From positions 1-64,000 of the forward strand of contig ONKA01000013.1 in NCBI GenBank assembly GCA_900318265.1: a stretch of 64,000 nt of DNA. The letters are read 5' to 3'. The stretch is from an uncultured Bacteroidales bacterium (GTDB lineage Bacteria; Bacteroidota; Bacteroidia; Bacteroidales; F082). A model generated the notes under the pieces. The model did not search any database and was not told where the DNA came from. It was given only the letters and a program-made list of their open reading frames with translations. The translations under genes and the position numbers were made by a program. Below are positions 43,401 to 51,880 of the stretch, one piece after another. Numbering within the stretch: position 1 is the stretch's first letter; each line of letters opens with the position of its first letter.

Positions 43401-45216
43401 CAAAAGCGGGTCTCCAGTTGCCTTCGTAGTTGGCGTAGGGACCGTAGTCGGGCATGAATTGAGGATCATATTGGTCATACATGCCCCAGGCGTAGGCGTC
43501 GTTCACAAAAGAGTAGGAGGTCTGGGTGGGTCCGATACAGCCCACGGCACCAGCGTTCTGTCCGTTGGAGGTGCGGCGCATAAAGGCTTCGATGAGGCAT
43601 TCGGGAGTGTGGTCAAAGGTACCCGTCTGGCAGTTAATTGTGTTGACGAAGGTCATCTTGCCTACATTGTTCATCTGGGCCACGTTGCTTGTGCTGAAGT
43701 CGGGTTCGCCCCAGCCTTGGTAGTAGCCGTGGTCGCGATGTTGAAGCAGCATGGAGCCGCTATTGACGGCGTTCACGACTTGTGCGGCGGTGCCGCCCGT
43801 CCATCCACCGAGTTCGCTTGGTGTGGCAGGGATGTAGCCCATCCCGTTAGGTCCGAAATAGTTGACGACCATATAGGTGTTCTGGTTGCTCGACCATTGG
43901 TTGCCTGGGTTGCCTTGGTAAATGGCGTTGATGCGCACGGGGTGCTTGCCTTGGTTGCGCCAATAGCCACCGACCACTTCGGAGCAGATTTGGAACCAGC
44001 GTTGGGTCTGCCAACCCAAAGCGGTGATGGGTTGGTCGTAGGTGGAAGGTTCCATGTTGGGGTTGGTGAATTCGTATTCGAGTTGCTTGCTTACCATCAT
44101 CTGGGCTTCGTTGGCATTGGCTGCAACCAAACGCGAGAAGGCCATCTCGGGCATCATATCGCCGTCGACGTCGGAGTAGGCATTGTCAGTGATGCAGTTG
44201 CCATAACTTGACGAGTGGTAGGTGTATTCGGCGGGGATACCCACGCTCATGTTGCTGTTGTGGTCACCAAGGAGCAAAACAGCAACGGGTGGGATGTCCC
44301 ATGTGTTGTAGGCATTATGGAAATAGGCCTTCATTTGGTCGGTCGTGGTACAGCCCATGTCGCTGAGGCTCTTCACTTCGGTGAGGATGCCTTGTTGGAT
44401 ACGGTAGTCACGCAGTTGGTTGGCATAAGTGCGGAAGCTCTCGTTGTTGGGGATGACGATGAGGTATTCGCAACCCGTGGGGCGGTCGTTCACCCAATGT
44501 TGCATGCGTGCTTCATAGTCCACAGTAGGCAGTTGGTTGTAGTTGGCCAAGTTCTGCATGAGGATGGGGTCCCAATAAGGTGAACGCAGGCGGGCGTCGC
44601 CAAACTCGCCGTTGCCACCGTCGAAGCGCACATCGAACTGGAGGTCGTCAAAAACGCGAAGTTCCTTCGTCACAGGGTTGTATTGGAAGGGTATCACGGT
44701 GATGGCCACGGTCTGCACGCCACGAAGACTGAAGGGCTCCGAAATGGTGATGGGCTGTTCAGGGAAAAAGGCGTTCTTGTTGTATACGTTGAGGTTCTTT
44801 TCGTACGTATCGGCACTGTCGTCGGTGTCGAACTTGATAGGTGCTGCAGGCAACAGGTCAACGTTGGCAACGGTGATCATGCTGCGGTAGCCCATCTCAA
44901 TGTGGGCGGTGGCACCGTTGGGGACTGCCACGAAACGGCTGAAAGCGGGCAGGTTGGGGTCGCCAGGGTTGGCGGGCAAGACAACGCCCGTGCCACCTTG
45001 GATGACATCGCCGGTATAGCCGTTGTCAGTGATGTTGAGGATGCTCATCTGCTTTAAGGCATGACGCATCGAGAGGTTGGAACGAGTGTTTTGCACAACG
45101 CTAAGACCTTCTTTCTCGGCTGAGTTGTTGAAGGTGAAATCGCGCGTCTGTGCATTCAACGCCATGGCCGAAATCAGCAGGATGGCGACGGTTAAGATAC
45201 GGAAAGAGAACTTCAT
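40441..45216 (-). CDS. Gingipain-family (C25) cysteine protease with GCDS repeats, copy B
   Basis: 1591 residues from the ATG at 45216; an earlier in-frame ATG at 45333 was rejected because the extra 39 codons are A/T-rich and cross a terminator hairpin, while a signal peptide (MKFSFRILTVAILLISAMALNAQ) starts here. The C25 domain (about 249-650) has catalytic His at about 496 ('QHRDHGYYQGW') and Cys at about 529 ('INCQTGTF'). Beta-sandwich and MAM-like modules (to about 1096) and Ig-like repeats follow. Three repeats of about 46 residues ('CGSYTWNGIEY...GCDSTVVMHL') lie at about 1273-1419. The sorting domain is at 1523-1591 ('IYPNPTNGI', 'GSYLIRIYTTDG'). It lies 33 nt upstream of the PKD adhesin. 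Confidence 0.92.
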   Translation of the reverse strand: MKFSFRILTVAILLISAMALNAQTRDFTFNNSAEKEGLSVVQNTRSNLSMRHALKQMSILNITDNGYTGDVIQGGTGVVLPANPGDPNLPAFSRFVAVPNGATAHIEMGYRSMITVANVDLLPAAPIKFDTDDSADTYEKNLNVYNKNAFFPEQPITISEPFSLRGVQTVAITVIPFQYNPVTKELRVFDDLQFDVRFDGGNGEFGDARLRSPYWDPILMQNLANYNQLPTVDYEARMQHWVNDRPTGCEYLIVIPNNESFRTYANQLRDYRIQQGILTEVKSLSDMGCTTTDQMKAYFHNAYNTWDIPPVAVLLLGDHNSNMSVGIPAEYTYHSSSYGNCITDNAYSDVDGDMMPEMAFSRLVAANANEAQMMVSKQLEYEFTNPNMEPSTYDQPITALGWQTQRWFQICSEVVGGYWRNQGKHPVRINAIYQGNPGNQWSSNQNTYMVVNYFGPNGMGYIPATPSELGGWTGGTAAQVVNAVNSGSMLLQHRDHGYYQGWGEPDFSTSNVAQMNNVGKMTFVNTINCQTGTFDHTPECLIEAFMRRTSNGQNAGAVGCIGPTQTSYSFVNDAYAWGMYDQYDPQFMPDYGPYANYEGNWRPAFGNVAGKYFLRQSSWPYNYDNKAITYKMFTAHCDAFLTLYTQVPTALTVNHPTQITAATTSINVTATAGAVIALTRDNNILAVATATGNQQSITFQAQPSNTNITIVATKQDKLRYVGTIHVISEPNLVLNEVSVNDGNNGQLEYGEQAAFDMTIKNTGNIASTLANATLTVRQPLYVTINENTTTIPALNPNQTVDLTEVFGITVSDAIPNDTRLEFVLTMVSGSHTWTDNFTINAYAPNLKVSDHMTIDDGIINKGNANGRLDPGENAELTFSYTNNGGSMAHNVVATLTTATQEYITISNPAVTTATVDAGETIELSFVVSVAATMPRGETAQFTLQAQAGNYANEGNFSHRVGLENATFENGMGDLGWENDPDHPWTITTTDPYSGQYCLQSGVIGLNATSTLSLPFEVENETDEIRFYRKTDCDNSDYLKFYIDGTEMQAWNGNLIWREASFTVTQGEHVFTWKYVKDGSGTAGSDHVFIDEVVLPVRHISFACNAGADQDLCQVAAQLEANVIGYETLSWSSNGDGSFNETDILNPVYTPGEQDLANKTVTLSLTATNEAGETLSDDVIINFHAAASIEMETEASICEGETYEVNAIVDEAGNVSWATSGDGSFDRPTDVNANYTPGEQDKANGYVTLTLTATSPYGCGDASQDMALTIHPLQNTEFEMSACGSYTWNGIEYTEDGDYEQVLPSVYGCDSTVVMHLSFIDSYNVETEETACGSYEWDGETFTTSGIYEKTFSSIHGCDSTVVMHLTINDISTVELIAEACDSYDWNGTVYTQSGVYEQSFTNAMGCDSIVNLNLSMNYSPALESIDGDNEVDVRLTPVSSYSTTDENPLSTMVCTWSIEPQDAGSIEANNGQITVTWSETYKGEANISVKGENECGLSEQSLTVNVKNSTNLAEFGIEAKIYPNPTNGIVNIEVEGLQRLTVMNILGQTVYDHEVEGDKAQIEMAQFGVGSYLIRIYTTDGILVKRVNVMQ

Positions 45217-45255
45217 GATATTGTTGTTTTGATTGTTTGACAACTTATTTATAAT

Positions 45256-45285
45256 AAAAAAGCGCGTAAAGATACGCACTTTTTT
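45256..45285 (-). terminator. Hairpin terminator between C25 genes C and B
   Basis: AAAAAAG-t-GCGTA, loop TCTT, TACGC-g-CTTTTTT on the - strand (one mismatch), usable on both strands. It follows the gene ending at 45356, so gene B probably has separate or read-through expression. The loop region TATCTTTAC also resembles a degenerate -7 element, so promoter and terminator may overlap. Confidence 0.65.
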
Positions 45286-45355
45286 GGAATAATGAAGCTT
45301 TTTTCCGCTGAAATGCAGATTTTTTTGCTTCAAATAGATGATTTTTAATGCTTTT

Positions 45356-48300
45356 CTACATTTTTATGATCCTTCTGCTTCGACGTACCCCGTTTTGCTC
45401 CACCACGATGTGGTACATGCCAGCGGGACGGTTTTTAAAGGAAACGACCTTGGAGTTATGCCCAGTAAGTACGAGACGTCCGTTTGCGTCGTATACCTGC
45501 ACAGTGAAGCCGCCATCCTGCTCCAAGTCAAGGGTGACCTGGTTGGTGGTGGGGTTGGGGTGAATGTCGAGCGGCAGGTCGGCCTGTTCGGCGGTCTCGT
45601 CCAAATGATAGGGCAGCATAAGGTAGTCAATCCATACGGCATCCATGCCTCCGTTGACGGAGTTGTCCTTGGTGTAGCGCCATGTGTAGGTGTGGCGACC
45701 GGGCAAGACTCTGAAACTGTGTTCGGTCCAGGTGTGCTCGCCCGACCAACTGCCTTCTTCAATGCCGTCTATGAAGAATGAAAACCAGTCCCAACTGTTT
45801 TCGGTCGACACTTTACAGTAAAAGGTGAAGTAGCCGATATCGTCAGAGGTGTATGTGAAACTCAATAGGGTCGTTTCTTCGTGTGTGATGGCACCCGACT
45901 TGGCACTATAGTCGCCGTGATAGGCTATCGTGTTGTCGATCGTCCAAGGATGGTCGGGGTCGTTGGTCCAAAAGCCAGGCTCGAAATAGCCATTCTCGAA
46001 GCTTTCTTCCACGAAACCCACAGGACAGGCATACTCGAGGTCCTCGATAAGCCCTTTGGTGGAGGCTTGCAAGGTGAGATGGATGTAAGGCGATTCGCCA
46101 GCGATGTATTCTACAAAGAGGTCGAAACTAACCTCGGTAAAGGTGCCTACGGGGATGTCGTCTAAGCTCACTTCTGGGGTGATGATGCGCACATAGCCTT
46201 CATCGTTGTTTAAGGCAATGGTTGGGTGTTCGGCTATGTAGTGGCCCTCATTGGAGATGCGGAAGGTGAGTGTGGCATATTCGCCTGGGTCGAGATGATG
46301 GTCCCCGTTGCCTGTGGCGTCATCAATGTTAATGAGTTGTACTGCGAGGTGAGGGGACTCGATGGCGAATTCATAGTTCCTCTCATGGCTGCCGTAGCCG
46401 AAATGCGTGGTAATGGTGATGGGGATGCGGGTCATGTCGGGAACTGCATCGCTGATGTCGAAACGGAAGGCGTCTTCGAGAAACATGGAAGCACCGCCAG
46501 CCAAGGCGCCTATGGGCATTTCGCCTTGAATAATGTCTATGAATTCTGAATCCGAGGATAAGACAACCGAACCGGCTTCACTGGGGTTGAGGCCCACATT
46601 GGTTAGATGGATGTCAGCCGTGACCGTTTCGCCATAGTGTAAGGTTAGGCCACCATTGTTTACTGCGAGGCTGTCGACCACCACAAGAGGCTGACCGTAA
46701 GGGTCGATGGGAATGTCTTCTTCAAGACGCAGCAGGTTGAGTCCTGTGATGGTGAGGTGAATGGCGTCGCCAAAGACATATTCAGATACGTCGATGGTTT
46801 GCTCCTCGCCCGTTCCTGTAGCAGTAGCAAGGATCTTCACATGGCCTTCTTCGACAGAGGTCAGTGCAATCTGTGAACCTTCGGGTGCGGTCACATGGAA
46901 GGGCACAAAACACGAGAATGAGGGATCGTGTTGCGCCACAATGGGTTGGGGTACCTCGGTGAAGATGCGTAAGAAGGGGTCGCCGTGGGTGTGGAAGGTG
47001 ACGTAGGTGCAAGAGCGCATCGATTCGTTGGTACTGGGAAACACCTGCATCTCCAAGAAGTATTTGCCTGCCACATTGGCGAACGAAGGCATCCATGTAT
47101 CGGCATGAGTGGCAAAGGGACCATAGTCGGGGAGGAAGCTGGAGTCTAAAAGGTCCCAAAGGCCATAAAGGTAGATGTCGTTGGCGTAGGAGTAGGTTTG
47201 GGCTGCTGGTGCAATGGCGCCCACGATGCCGGCCTTGTGGCTGTTGCGGGTCATGCGGAGCAGTCCTTCAAGGAAACAGGTTTCCGAAGTATAGTATTGT
47301 CCAGTACGGCAGTTGACGGAGATGAGATAGCTCATTTTGTCCGCATTTTGGATGCCGTCGAAGTCACTGACGAGTATGTTAGGCTGATACCATTTGTGAT
47401 TCCACCCATGGTCACGGTGCTGGATGAGGTAGCATCCGTTATTGATGGCATCGATCACTTGTTGTGCGTTGCCACCTGTCCATCCGCCCAACTCGGCAGG
47501 CGTGGCAGGGATGTAGCCTAAGCCGTCGGGACCGAAATAAGACACCAAGGCGGCGGTGCCTGGCGCTGTCGACCAGTCGTGACCAAGGTCGCCGGCATAG
47601 ATTTCGTTGATGCGCGACGGTATCTTGCCATGTTGGGTCAGGAAGCCGCTCACTGTGGCGATGCTGATCATGAACCACTTGTCGTTTTGCCACCCCGCTG
47701 CCGTCAGCGGATGACCATAGTAATACTCGTCCATGACGGGGTTGGTGTATTCATAATCTATCTGCTTGTCGATGAGGAGCGAAAGGTCTTCGTAGGATTG
47801 CGCAATGATGCGCGTGAAGCACATGTCGGGCAACTCGTCATCGTTGACGTCGGCGTAGGGATTGTCGGAATAGATGTAGTTGTCCTTGGGGTGTGGCGTC
47901 CAATATCCGGGTACGTTGGTCTGCGTGTCTTCGTTGCACTCACCAACGAGGCACACCGCCACGGGCGGGATGTCCCAGTTATGGTAAATGTTTCTGAAGC
48001 CTTGCCTGATGGAGCTCTGGTCGGTGCCAATCTCTGTGATGCGCATCACTTGGGTGACAATGCCTTGACGTCGGCGGTAGTCGGCGAGCTCCTGGACGGA
48101 GTTGTAGTAAACGTCGTCATCGGGGGTGACGATGAGGTATTCGCAGCCCATCGGTCGGCTCTGTGACCAACGTTGCATCCTTGCTTCATAGTCAATGGAG
48201 GGCAGACAGTCAAAGTTGAGGATGTTGTTCTTTAAGATGGGATCCCAATAGGGCGAACGTAAGCGGTCGTCACCGAAGTGTCCGTTGCCACCCTCAAAAC

Positions 48301-48838
48301 GGATGTCTATGTCCAAATTATGGTGGACTACCAATTCACGGGTGGCAGGGTTGTATTGTACGGGGCAGAGGCCGAGATGAATGACGTCAACGCCGCGCAA
48401 CTGCTGCGGTTCGGCCACGCTGAAGGTCATGTCGGGGAACAGGGCGTTGGTGTTGTAACATACAGGGTCTTTATAGAAAGGCAGTGAAGGGTCGTTTTCG
48501 CACTGGCTACCCACGGCCGGCCTGAGGTTGATGCCGGAAAGGCATTCGTCACGGCTTGTCCTCACCTCGACAACAGCTCTTGCACCTTGTGGTATGGCCA
48601 CAAAGCGACTGAAGGTAGGTACATCGGGCTGCCCGTATTCGTTGGGTGCCACAATGCCTCGCGTGGAGATACTATGCATCAGTTCACCTTCAATACTTAC
48701 CGTATCGATGCTGAATGTGTCCAACCCGAAATGCAGGCTGAGGTGACTTTCGTCAGAAGCCGTGATGGTAAAGGTCTGGCCAATGGAAAACAACGGTAAG
48801 GCCATAAGCAAAAACAAAGCGAATATAGGGCGTTTCAT
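45356..48838 (-). CDS. Gingipain-family (C25) cysteine protease, copy C
   Basis: 1161 residues from the ATG at 48838, where the signal peptide begins (MKRPIFALFLLMALPLFSIGQ); an ATG at 48904 would add 22 residues through the promoter. The C25 domain (about 230-640: 'EYLIVTPDDDVYYNSVQELADYRRRQG') has His at about 477 ('QHRDHGWNHKW') and Cys at about 510 ('VNCRTGQY'), again 33 apart. Beta-sandwich domains (700-930) and a MAM/cleaved-adhesin-like module (940-1072) follow. The sorting domain (1090-1160, 'IHPNPTTNQ', 'ANGRLVLTG', 'GMYHIVVEQNG') differs from the type used by copies A and B. It is the shortest of the three and lacks GCDS repeats. It is the first gene of the series and the one nearest a promoter. 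Confidence 0.92.
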   Translation of the reverse strand: MKRPIFALFLLMALPLFSIGQTFTITASDESHLSLHFGLDTFSIDTVSIEGELMHSISTRGIVAPNEYGQPDVPTFSRFVAIPQGARAVVEVRTSRDECLSGINLRPAVGSQCENDPSLPFYKDPVCYNTNALFPDMTFSVAEPQQLRGVDVIHLGLCPVQYNPATRELVVHHNLDIDIRFEGGNGHFGDDRLRSPYWDPILKNNILNFDCLPSIDYEARMQRWSQSRPMGCEYLIVTPDDDVYYNSVQELADYRRRQGIVTQVMRITEIGTDQSSIRQGFRNIYHNWDIPPVAVCLVGECNEDTQTNVPGYWTPHPKDNYIYSDNPYADVNDDELPDMCFTRIIAQSYEDLSLLIDKQIDYEYTNPVMDEYYYGHPLTAAGWQNDKWFMISIATVSGFLTQHGKIPSRINEIYAGDLGHDWSTAPGTAALVSYFGPDGLGYIPATPAELGGWTGGNAQQVIDAINNGCYLIQHRDHGWNHKWYQPNILVSDFDGIQNADKMSYLISVNCRTGQYYTSETCFLEGLLRMTRNSHKAGIVGAIAPAAQTYSYANDIYLYGLWDLLDSSFLPDYGPFATHADTWMPSFANVAGKYFLEMQVFPSTNESMRSCTYVTFHTHGDPFLRIFTEVPQPIVAQHDPSFSCFVPFHVTAPEGSQIALTSVEEGHVKILATATGTGEEQTIDVSEYVFGDAIHLTITGLNLLRLEEDIPIDPYGQPLVVVDSLAVNNGGLTLHYGETVTADIHLTNVGLNPSEAGSVVLSSDSEFIDIIQGEMPIGALAGGASMFLEDAFRFDISDAVPDMTRIPITITTHFGYGSHERNYEFAIESPHLAVQLINIDDATGNGDHHLDPGEYATLTFRISNEGHYIAEHPTIALNNDEGYVRIITPEVSLDDIPVGTFTEVSFDLFVEYIAGESPYIHLTLQASTKGLIEDLEYACPVGFVEESFENGYFEPGFWTNDPDHPWTIDNTIAYHGDYSAKSGAITHEETTLLSFTYTSDDIGYFTFYCKVSTENSWDWFSFFIDGIEEGSWSGEHTWTEHSFRVLPGRHTYTWRYTKDNSVNGGMDAVWIDYLMLPYHLDETAEQADLPLDIHPNPTTNQVTLDLEQDGGFTVQVYDANGRLVLTGHNSKVVSFKNRPAGMYHIVVEQNGVRRSRRIIKM

Positions 48839-48874
48839 ATTAGGACGTTTTTGTAAAAACCACAAAATGAGGCT

Positions 48875-48904
48875 GTAAAAGTACAACTTTCTTGTAAATA
48901 ACAA
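48875..48904 (-). promoter_or_regulatory. Probable promoter of the C25/adhesin series
   Basis: On the - strand, TTG (48904-48902), 18-nt spacer, TACTTTTA (48883-48876). The last base deviates from TAnnTTTG. Confidence 0.45.
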
Positions 48905-48945
48905 GAAAAAAACAAAAAAAAGAGCTGCCAGCAGGCAGCTCTTTT
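48905..48945 (-). terminator. Terminator downstream of the rnf operon
   Basis: Stem AAAGAGCTGCC/GGCAGCTCTTT with loop AGCA (48918-48945). The A-run at 48905-48920 becomes the U-tract for - strand transcripts coming from rnf. Confidence 0.8.
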
Positions 48946-48955
48946 GCTATATCTA

Positions 48956-49057
48956 GTCCCATAGGGACGCCATATCCGTAAGCAGGCGACGTGAGTCCCT
49001 GCTTTTACGCATGGCCCGCGACCGTACAGGGCGAATAGCCTACACGGCCGCGCGGCC
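48956..49057. other. Hairpin-rich non-coding stretch between rnfA and its terminator
   Basis: GTCCC-ATA-GGGAC (48956-48968), a CGTA-AGCAGG/CCTGCTTTTACG pairing around 48980-49010, and the 12-nt palindrome GGCCGCGCGGCC (49046-49057) occur within about 100 nt. There is no open reading frame. It may be a REP-like cluster or a structured 3' region of the rnf transcript. Confidence 0.4.
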
Positions 49058-49071
49058 ATATAGATCACAGA

Positions 49072-49612
49072 TCACACAATCCCCGTAAATCCCATAAACG
49101 CCAAGGCCAGAATGCCGGCGGTAATCAGGGCGATAGGGGTACCCTTCATGCCCTTGGGAGGCTCCATCAGGTCGATGTGCTCACGGATGCCGGCAAAGAT
49201 GACCAAGGCCATAGCGAAGCCGAGGGCGATGCCGACGGCATAGACGATGGACTCACCGAGGCTCAGCATGTGGGCCACGCCGCCATAGTTGAACTCCTTG
49301 GTGACCACGGTCAGCGACACGCCGAGGACGGCGCAGTTGGTCGTAATCAGCGGCAGGAACACGCCCAAGGCAGTGTACAATGACGGACTGATTTTCTTCA
49401 GGATGATCTCCACCATCTGCACCAAAGCGGCGATGATGAGGATGAAGGCGATGGTCTGCAAGAAGGTCAGCTTCAAGGGAGACGGCTGCGCCCATACCCA
49501 ATGCGGTCGAGGTCTTCTTAGAGGTGCCCAGGAAGGGGCAGATACCCAGGAACTGGGAGAAGATCACATTGTTGACCAAGATGGTCGATAAGATAATGAT
49601 GAGGTATTTCAT
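49072..49612 (-). pseudogene. rnfA: rnfA, apparently broken by an internal deletion and frameshift
   Basis: RnfA is an integral membrane subunit of the Rnf ferredoxin:NAD+ oxidoreductase, normally about 190 residues. Here the first 45 codons from the ATG at 49612 encode a good RnfA start ('LIIILSTILVNNVIFSQFLGICPFLGTSKKTSTALGMGAAVS'). The frame then turns to non-family sequence. From about 49482 the next frame encodes the rest ('PLKLTFLQTIAFILIIAALVQMVEIILKK' to 'GILALAFMGFTGIV', stop at 49072). Compared with remembered RnfA/RsxA sequences, about 19-20 residues of the second membrane helix are missing at the junction. Either the gene is inactive or the assembly has a local error; the surrounding operon is intact, which favours an error or a very recent mutation. 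Confidence 0.8.
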
Positions 49613-49615
49613 GGC

Positions 49616-50209
49616 TTAGTGACTTTCTTTTTTGAGTTTGTTGACGATAGCGATGACGAAACCGAGGCAGATGAAAGCGCCAGGAGGCAGGATGAACACC
49701 AGAATGTTGGCCGTCTCAGGCAGGATGCCGAATCCGAAGATGGAGCCGCTGCCGAGGAACTCACGGATGCAGCCCAACAGGGTCAGGGCGAAGGTGAAGC
49801 CCAAGCCCATGCCAAGGCCGTCCAACAGCGAAGGCCACACGGGGTTCTTGGATGCGAAAGCCTCAGCACGACCCAGCACGATACAGTTCACCACGATGAG
49901 GGGGATGAACAGGCCGAGGGTCTCATAGATGTCGGGCACGTAGGCCTGCATGACGAGTTGCACCACCGTCACGAAGGAGGCGATGACCACGATGAAGCAG
50001 GGGATACGCACCTTGTCAGGGATGAAGCCCTTCAGCAAGGAGATGAAGATGTTGGACAGCACCAACACGAAGGTGGTGGCCAAGCCCATCGACATGCCGT
50101 TGATGGCACTGGTGGTCGTTGCCAAGGTCGGGCAGCAGCCCAACAGCAGCACCAGGATGGGGTTTTCTTTGATGAGGCCTTTGGTAAAGGTTTGCAGGTT
50201 GTTACTCAT
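49616..50209 (-). CDS. rnfE: Rnf complex subunit RnfE
   Basis: 197 residues from the ATG at 50209 (MSNNLQTFTKGLIKENPI), which overlaps the rnfG end by 8 nt; an in-frame start at 50233 lies further inside rnfG. About six membrane helices are visible. Family motifs include 'GLIKENPILVLLLGCCPTLATTTSA' and 'FIPLIVVNCIVLGRAEAFASKNPV'. RnfE is paralogous to RnfA; in known Rnf structures the pair coordinates an iron-sulfur centre within the membrane through conserved Cys residues such as those in GCCP and VNCIVLGR. It starts the distal part of the operon and ends 3 nt before rnfA. Confidence 0.95.
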   Translation of the reverse strand: MSNNLQTFTKGLIKENPILVLLLGCCPTLATTTSAINGMSMGLATTFVLVLSNIFISLLKGFIPDKVRIPCFIVVIASFVTVVQLVMQAYVPDIYETLGLFIPLIVVNCIVLGRAEAFASKNPVWPSLLDGLGMGLGFTFALTLLGCIREFLGSGSIFGFGILPETANILVFILPPGAFICLGFVIAIVNKLKKESH

Positions 50210-50876
50210 TGCTTTGTCCTCCTTCCGTTTCATTGTTCTCCTCAGCTGGAGCCGCTTCCACAGCGGGAGCTGCTTCCTTGGCGGGAGCGTTGTTCATGAA
50301 TTGTGCCTTGTTGGCCATGAAGGCTTGGTAGGCCTTGTCGACCGCCTTCGAGAAGGCTCTCGAGGTGATGGTGGCCGCGGTGATGGCGTCGACATCGCCG
50401 CCGTCTTTCTTGACGATCAGCTTGAAGCCAGCGGGGTTCTTGTCGACGAATTGGTCCTTGAACTTACCGGTCATGTTGGCACCGAGGCCTGGGGTCTCAG
50501 AGTGCGACAATACATCAGTGCCTTTGATGGTGCCGTCGGCGAGGAAGCCGACCATCATGTCGATCTTGCCACCGAAGCCGCCTTCGCTGGCCTTGACAGC
50601 GGCACCCATGAAGTTGCCGTTGGCATCGTAGGCGAGGTTGCAGGGGAAGGTCATGTCGACACCTTCATAAGTGAATTGCATCGTGTCGGACTTGTAGGTA
50701 ATCTCGCCCTCCAATGGCAAAACTTTTTGGATGGCTGCTTCGTTCTTCTTCTGGTCGACTTGGGCGATGGTGTCTTTGGTCACGCCATACACCAAGCCGA
50801 GCACACCGCCCGACACCGCTGCGATGACGAGCAGTGCCACGAGCATATTAATTAAAGTGGATGGTTTCTTTGCCAT
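50202..50876 (-). CDS. rnfG: Rnf complex subunit RnfG (covalent FMN)
   Basis: 224 residues. One N-terminal membrane anchor (about 10-30) is followed by an FMN-binding domain exposed outside the membrane. The attachment motif is in 'DVDAITAATITSRAFSKAV' at about 160-178, the family's (S/T)(G/A)AT(x)T/S pattern in which the Thr carries FMN by a phosphodiester bond. The last 30 residues are Ala/Glu-rich ('APAKEAAPAVEAAPAEENN'), an unusual disordered tail. It lies 5 nt after rnfD. Confidence 0.95.
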   Translation of the reverse strand: MAKKPSTLINMLVALLVIAAVSGGVLGLVYGVTKDTIAQVDQKKNEAAIQKVLPLEGEITYKSDTMQFTYEGVDMTFPCNLAYDANGNFMGAAVKASEGGFGGKIDMMVGFLADGTIKGTDVLSHSETPGLGANMTGKFKDQFVDKNPAGFKLIVKKDGGDVDAITAATITSRAFSKAVDKAYQAFMANKAQFMNNAPAKEAAPAVEAAPAEENNETEGGQSNE

Positions 50877-50881
50877 GGCGA

Positions 50882-51877
50882 TTAGTTTTTAGAGGGTTTG
50901 ACAACACCGAACACTTTGGGCTTGAAGGCCTTGTTGATGAGCGGCGTGAAGGCATTCATGATCAGAATGGCGAACGACACACCCTCGGGATAGGCACCCC
51001 ACAGTCGGATGACGACTGTGATGACACCGATGCCAAAGCCAAACAAAAGTTTGCCTCGTATCGTCATCGGCGAGGTCACCATGTCGGTAGCCATGAAGAA
51101 GGCACCGAGGATGAGACCGCCGTATACCAGATGATACCAAGGAGCGATGTACTGCGTCGGGTCAATGAGATAGCAGATGCCCGTGAAGACGAACACGGTG
51201 AGCAAGATGCTCAATGGGGTAACGATTTCGATGACCTTGCGGCAAATGAGGTAGATGGCGCCGAGCAACAAGGCGATGGCACAGACCTCGCCGAAGGCAC
51301 CTCCACGGTTACCTAAAACCATGTCGAGGAACTGCAGGTTGCCAGCTTCGGCCAACGAACCGACGCCCGCTTCTTTCAAGATGCCGAGCGGGGTGGGACC
51401 CGTGACGGCGTCAGCGAAGAAGCCTTTGTCAAATATAGGTGCGGCCTGCGGCCAGGTGGTCATGGCGGTCGGGAACGACACAAGCATGAACACACGGCCT
51501 ACCAAGGCGGGGTTGAAGGGATTCTTACCCAAGCCACCGAAAGCCATCTTACCGATGCCTATGGCAACAATGCTACCCACGATGGCCATCCAGATGGGAA
51601 GGTTGGCGGGCACGTTGAAGGCCAACAAGAGACCCGTCAGTGCGGCCGAACCGTCGTTGATGGTCAAGGGGCCTTTGATGAGAAATTTCTGAATGAGCCA
51701 TTCGGTCAGCATGCAGGTGGCCATCGTAATGAGGGTCAGGCGAAGGGCATACCAGCCGAAATAGTAAATGGCCACAAGCAAGGCGGGAACCAAGGCGAGG
51801 AGTACACGATACATGATCTTCCTCGTGTTTTCCGTCGAATGCACATGCGGCGAACCTGATATTGTGTATTTATTCAT
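50882..51877 (-). CDS. rnfD: Rnf complex subunit RnfD (covalent FMN)
   Basis: 331 residues with eight to ten hydrophobic helices. It begins 'SGSPHVHSTENTRKIMYRVLLALVPALL', typical of RnfD/NqrB. The covalent-FMN site is in 'FMLVSFPTAMTTWP' at about 130-143, and 'NDGSAALTGLLLAFNVPANLPIW' and 'GGLGKNPFNPALVGR' are conserved family stretches. Known RnfD proteins form part of the ion channel. The gap to rnfC (30 nt) is filled by a heptamer array. Confidence 0.95.
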   Translation of the reverse strand: MNKYTISGSPHVHSTENTRKIMYRVLLALVPALLVAIYYFGWYALRLTLITMATCMLTEWLIQKFLIKGPLTINDGSAALTGLLLAFNVPANLPIWMAIVGSIVAIGIGKMAFGGLGKNPFNPALVGRVFMLVSFPTAMTTWPQAAPIFDKGFFADAVTGPTPLGILKEAGVGSLAEAGNLQFLDMVLGNRGGAFGEVCAIALLLGAIYLICRKVIEIVTPLSILLTVFVFTGICYLIDPTQYIAPWYHLVYGGLILGAFFMATDMVTSPMTIRGKLLFGFGIGVITVVIRLWGAYPEGVSFAILIMNAFTPLINKAFKPKVFGVVKPSKN

Positions 51878-51880
51878 ATT

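Noticed and set aside
45217..45333. 39-codon extension of C25 protease copy B
   Set aside because: It is A/T-rich, crosses a terminator hairpin and would bury the signal peptide.
48946..49071. Possible tRNA gene
   Set aside because: Several hairpins are present, but no cloverleaf, T-loop consensus or CCA-type end could be traced.
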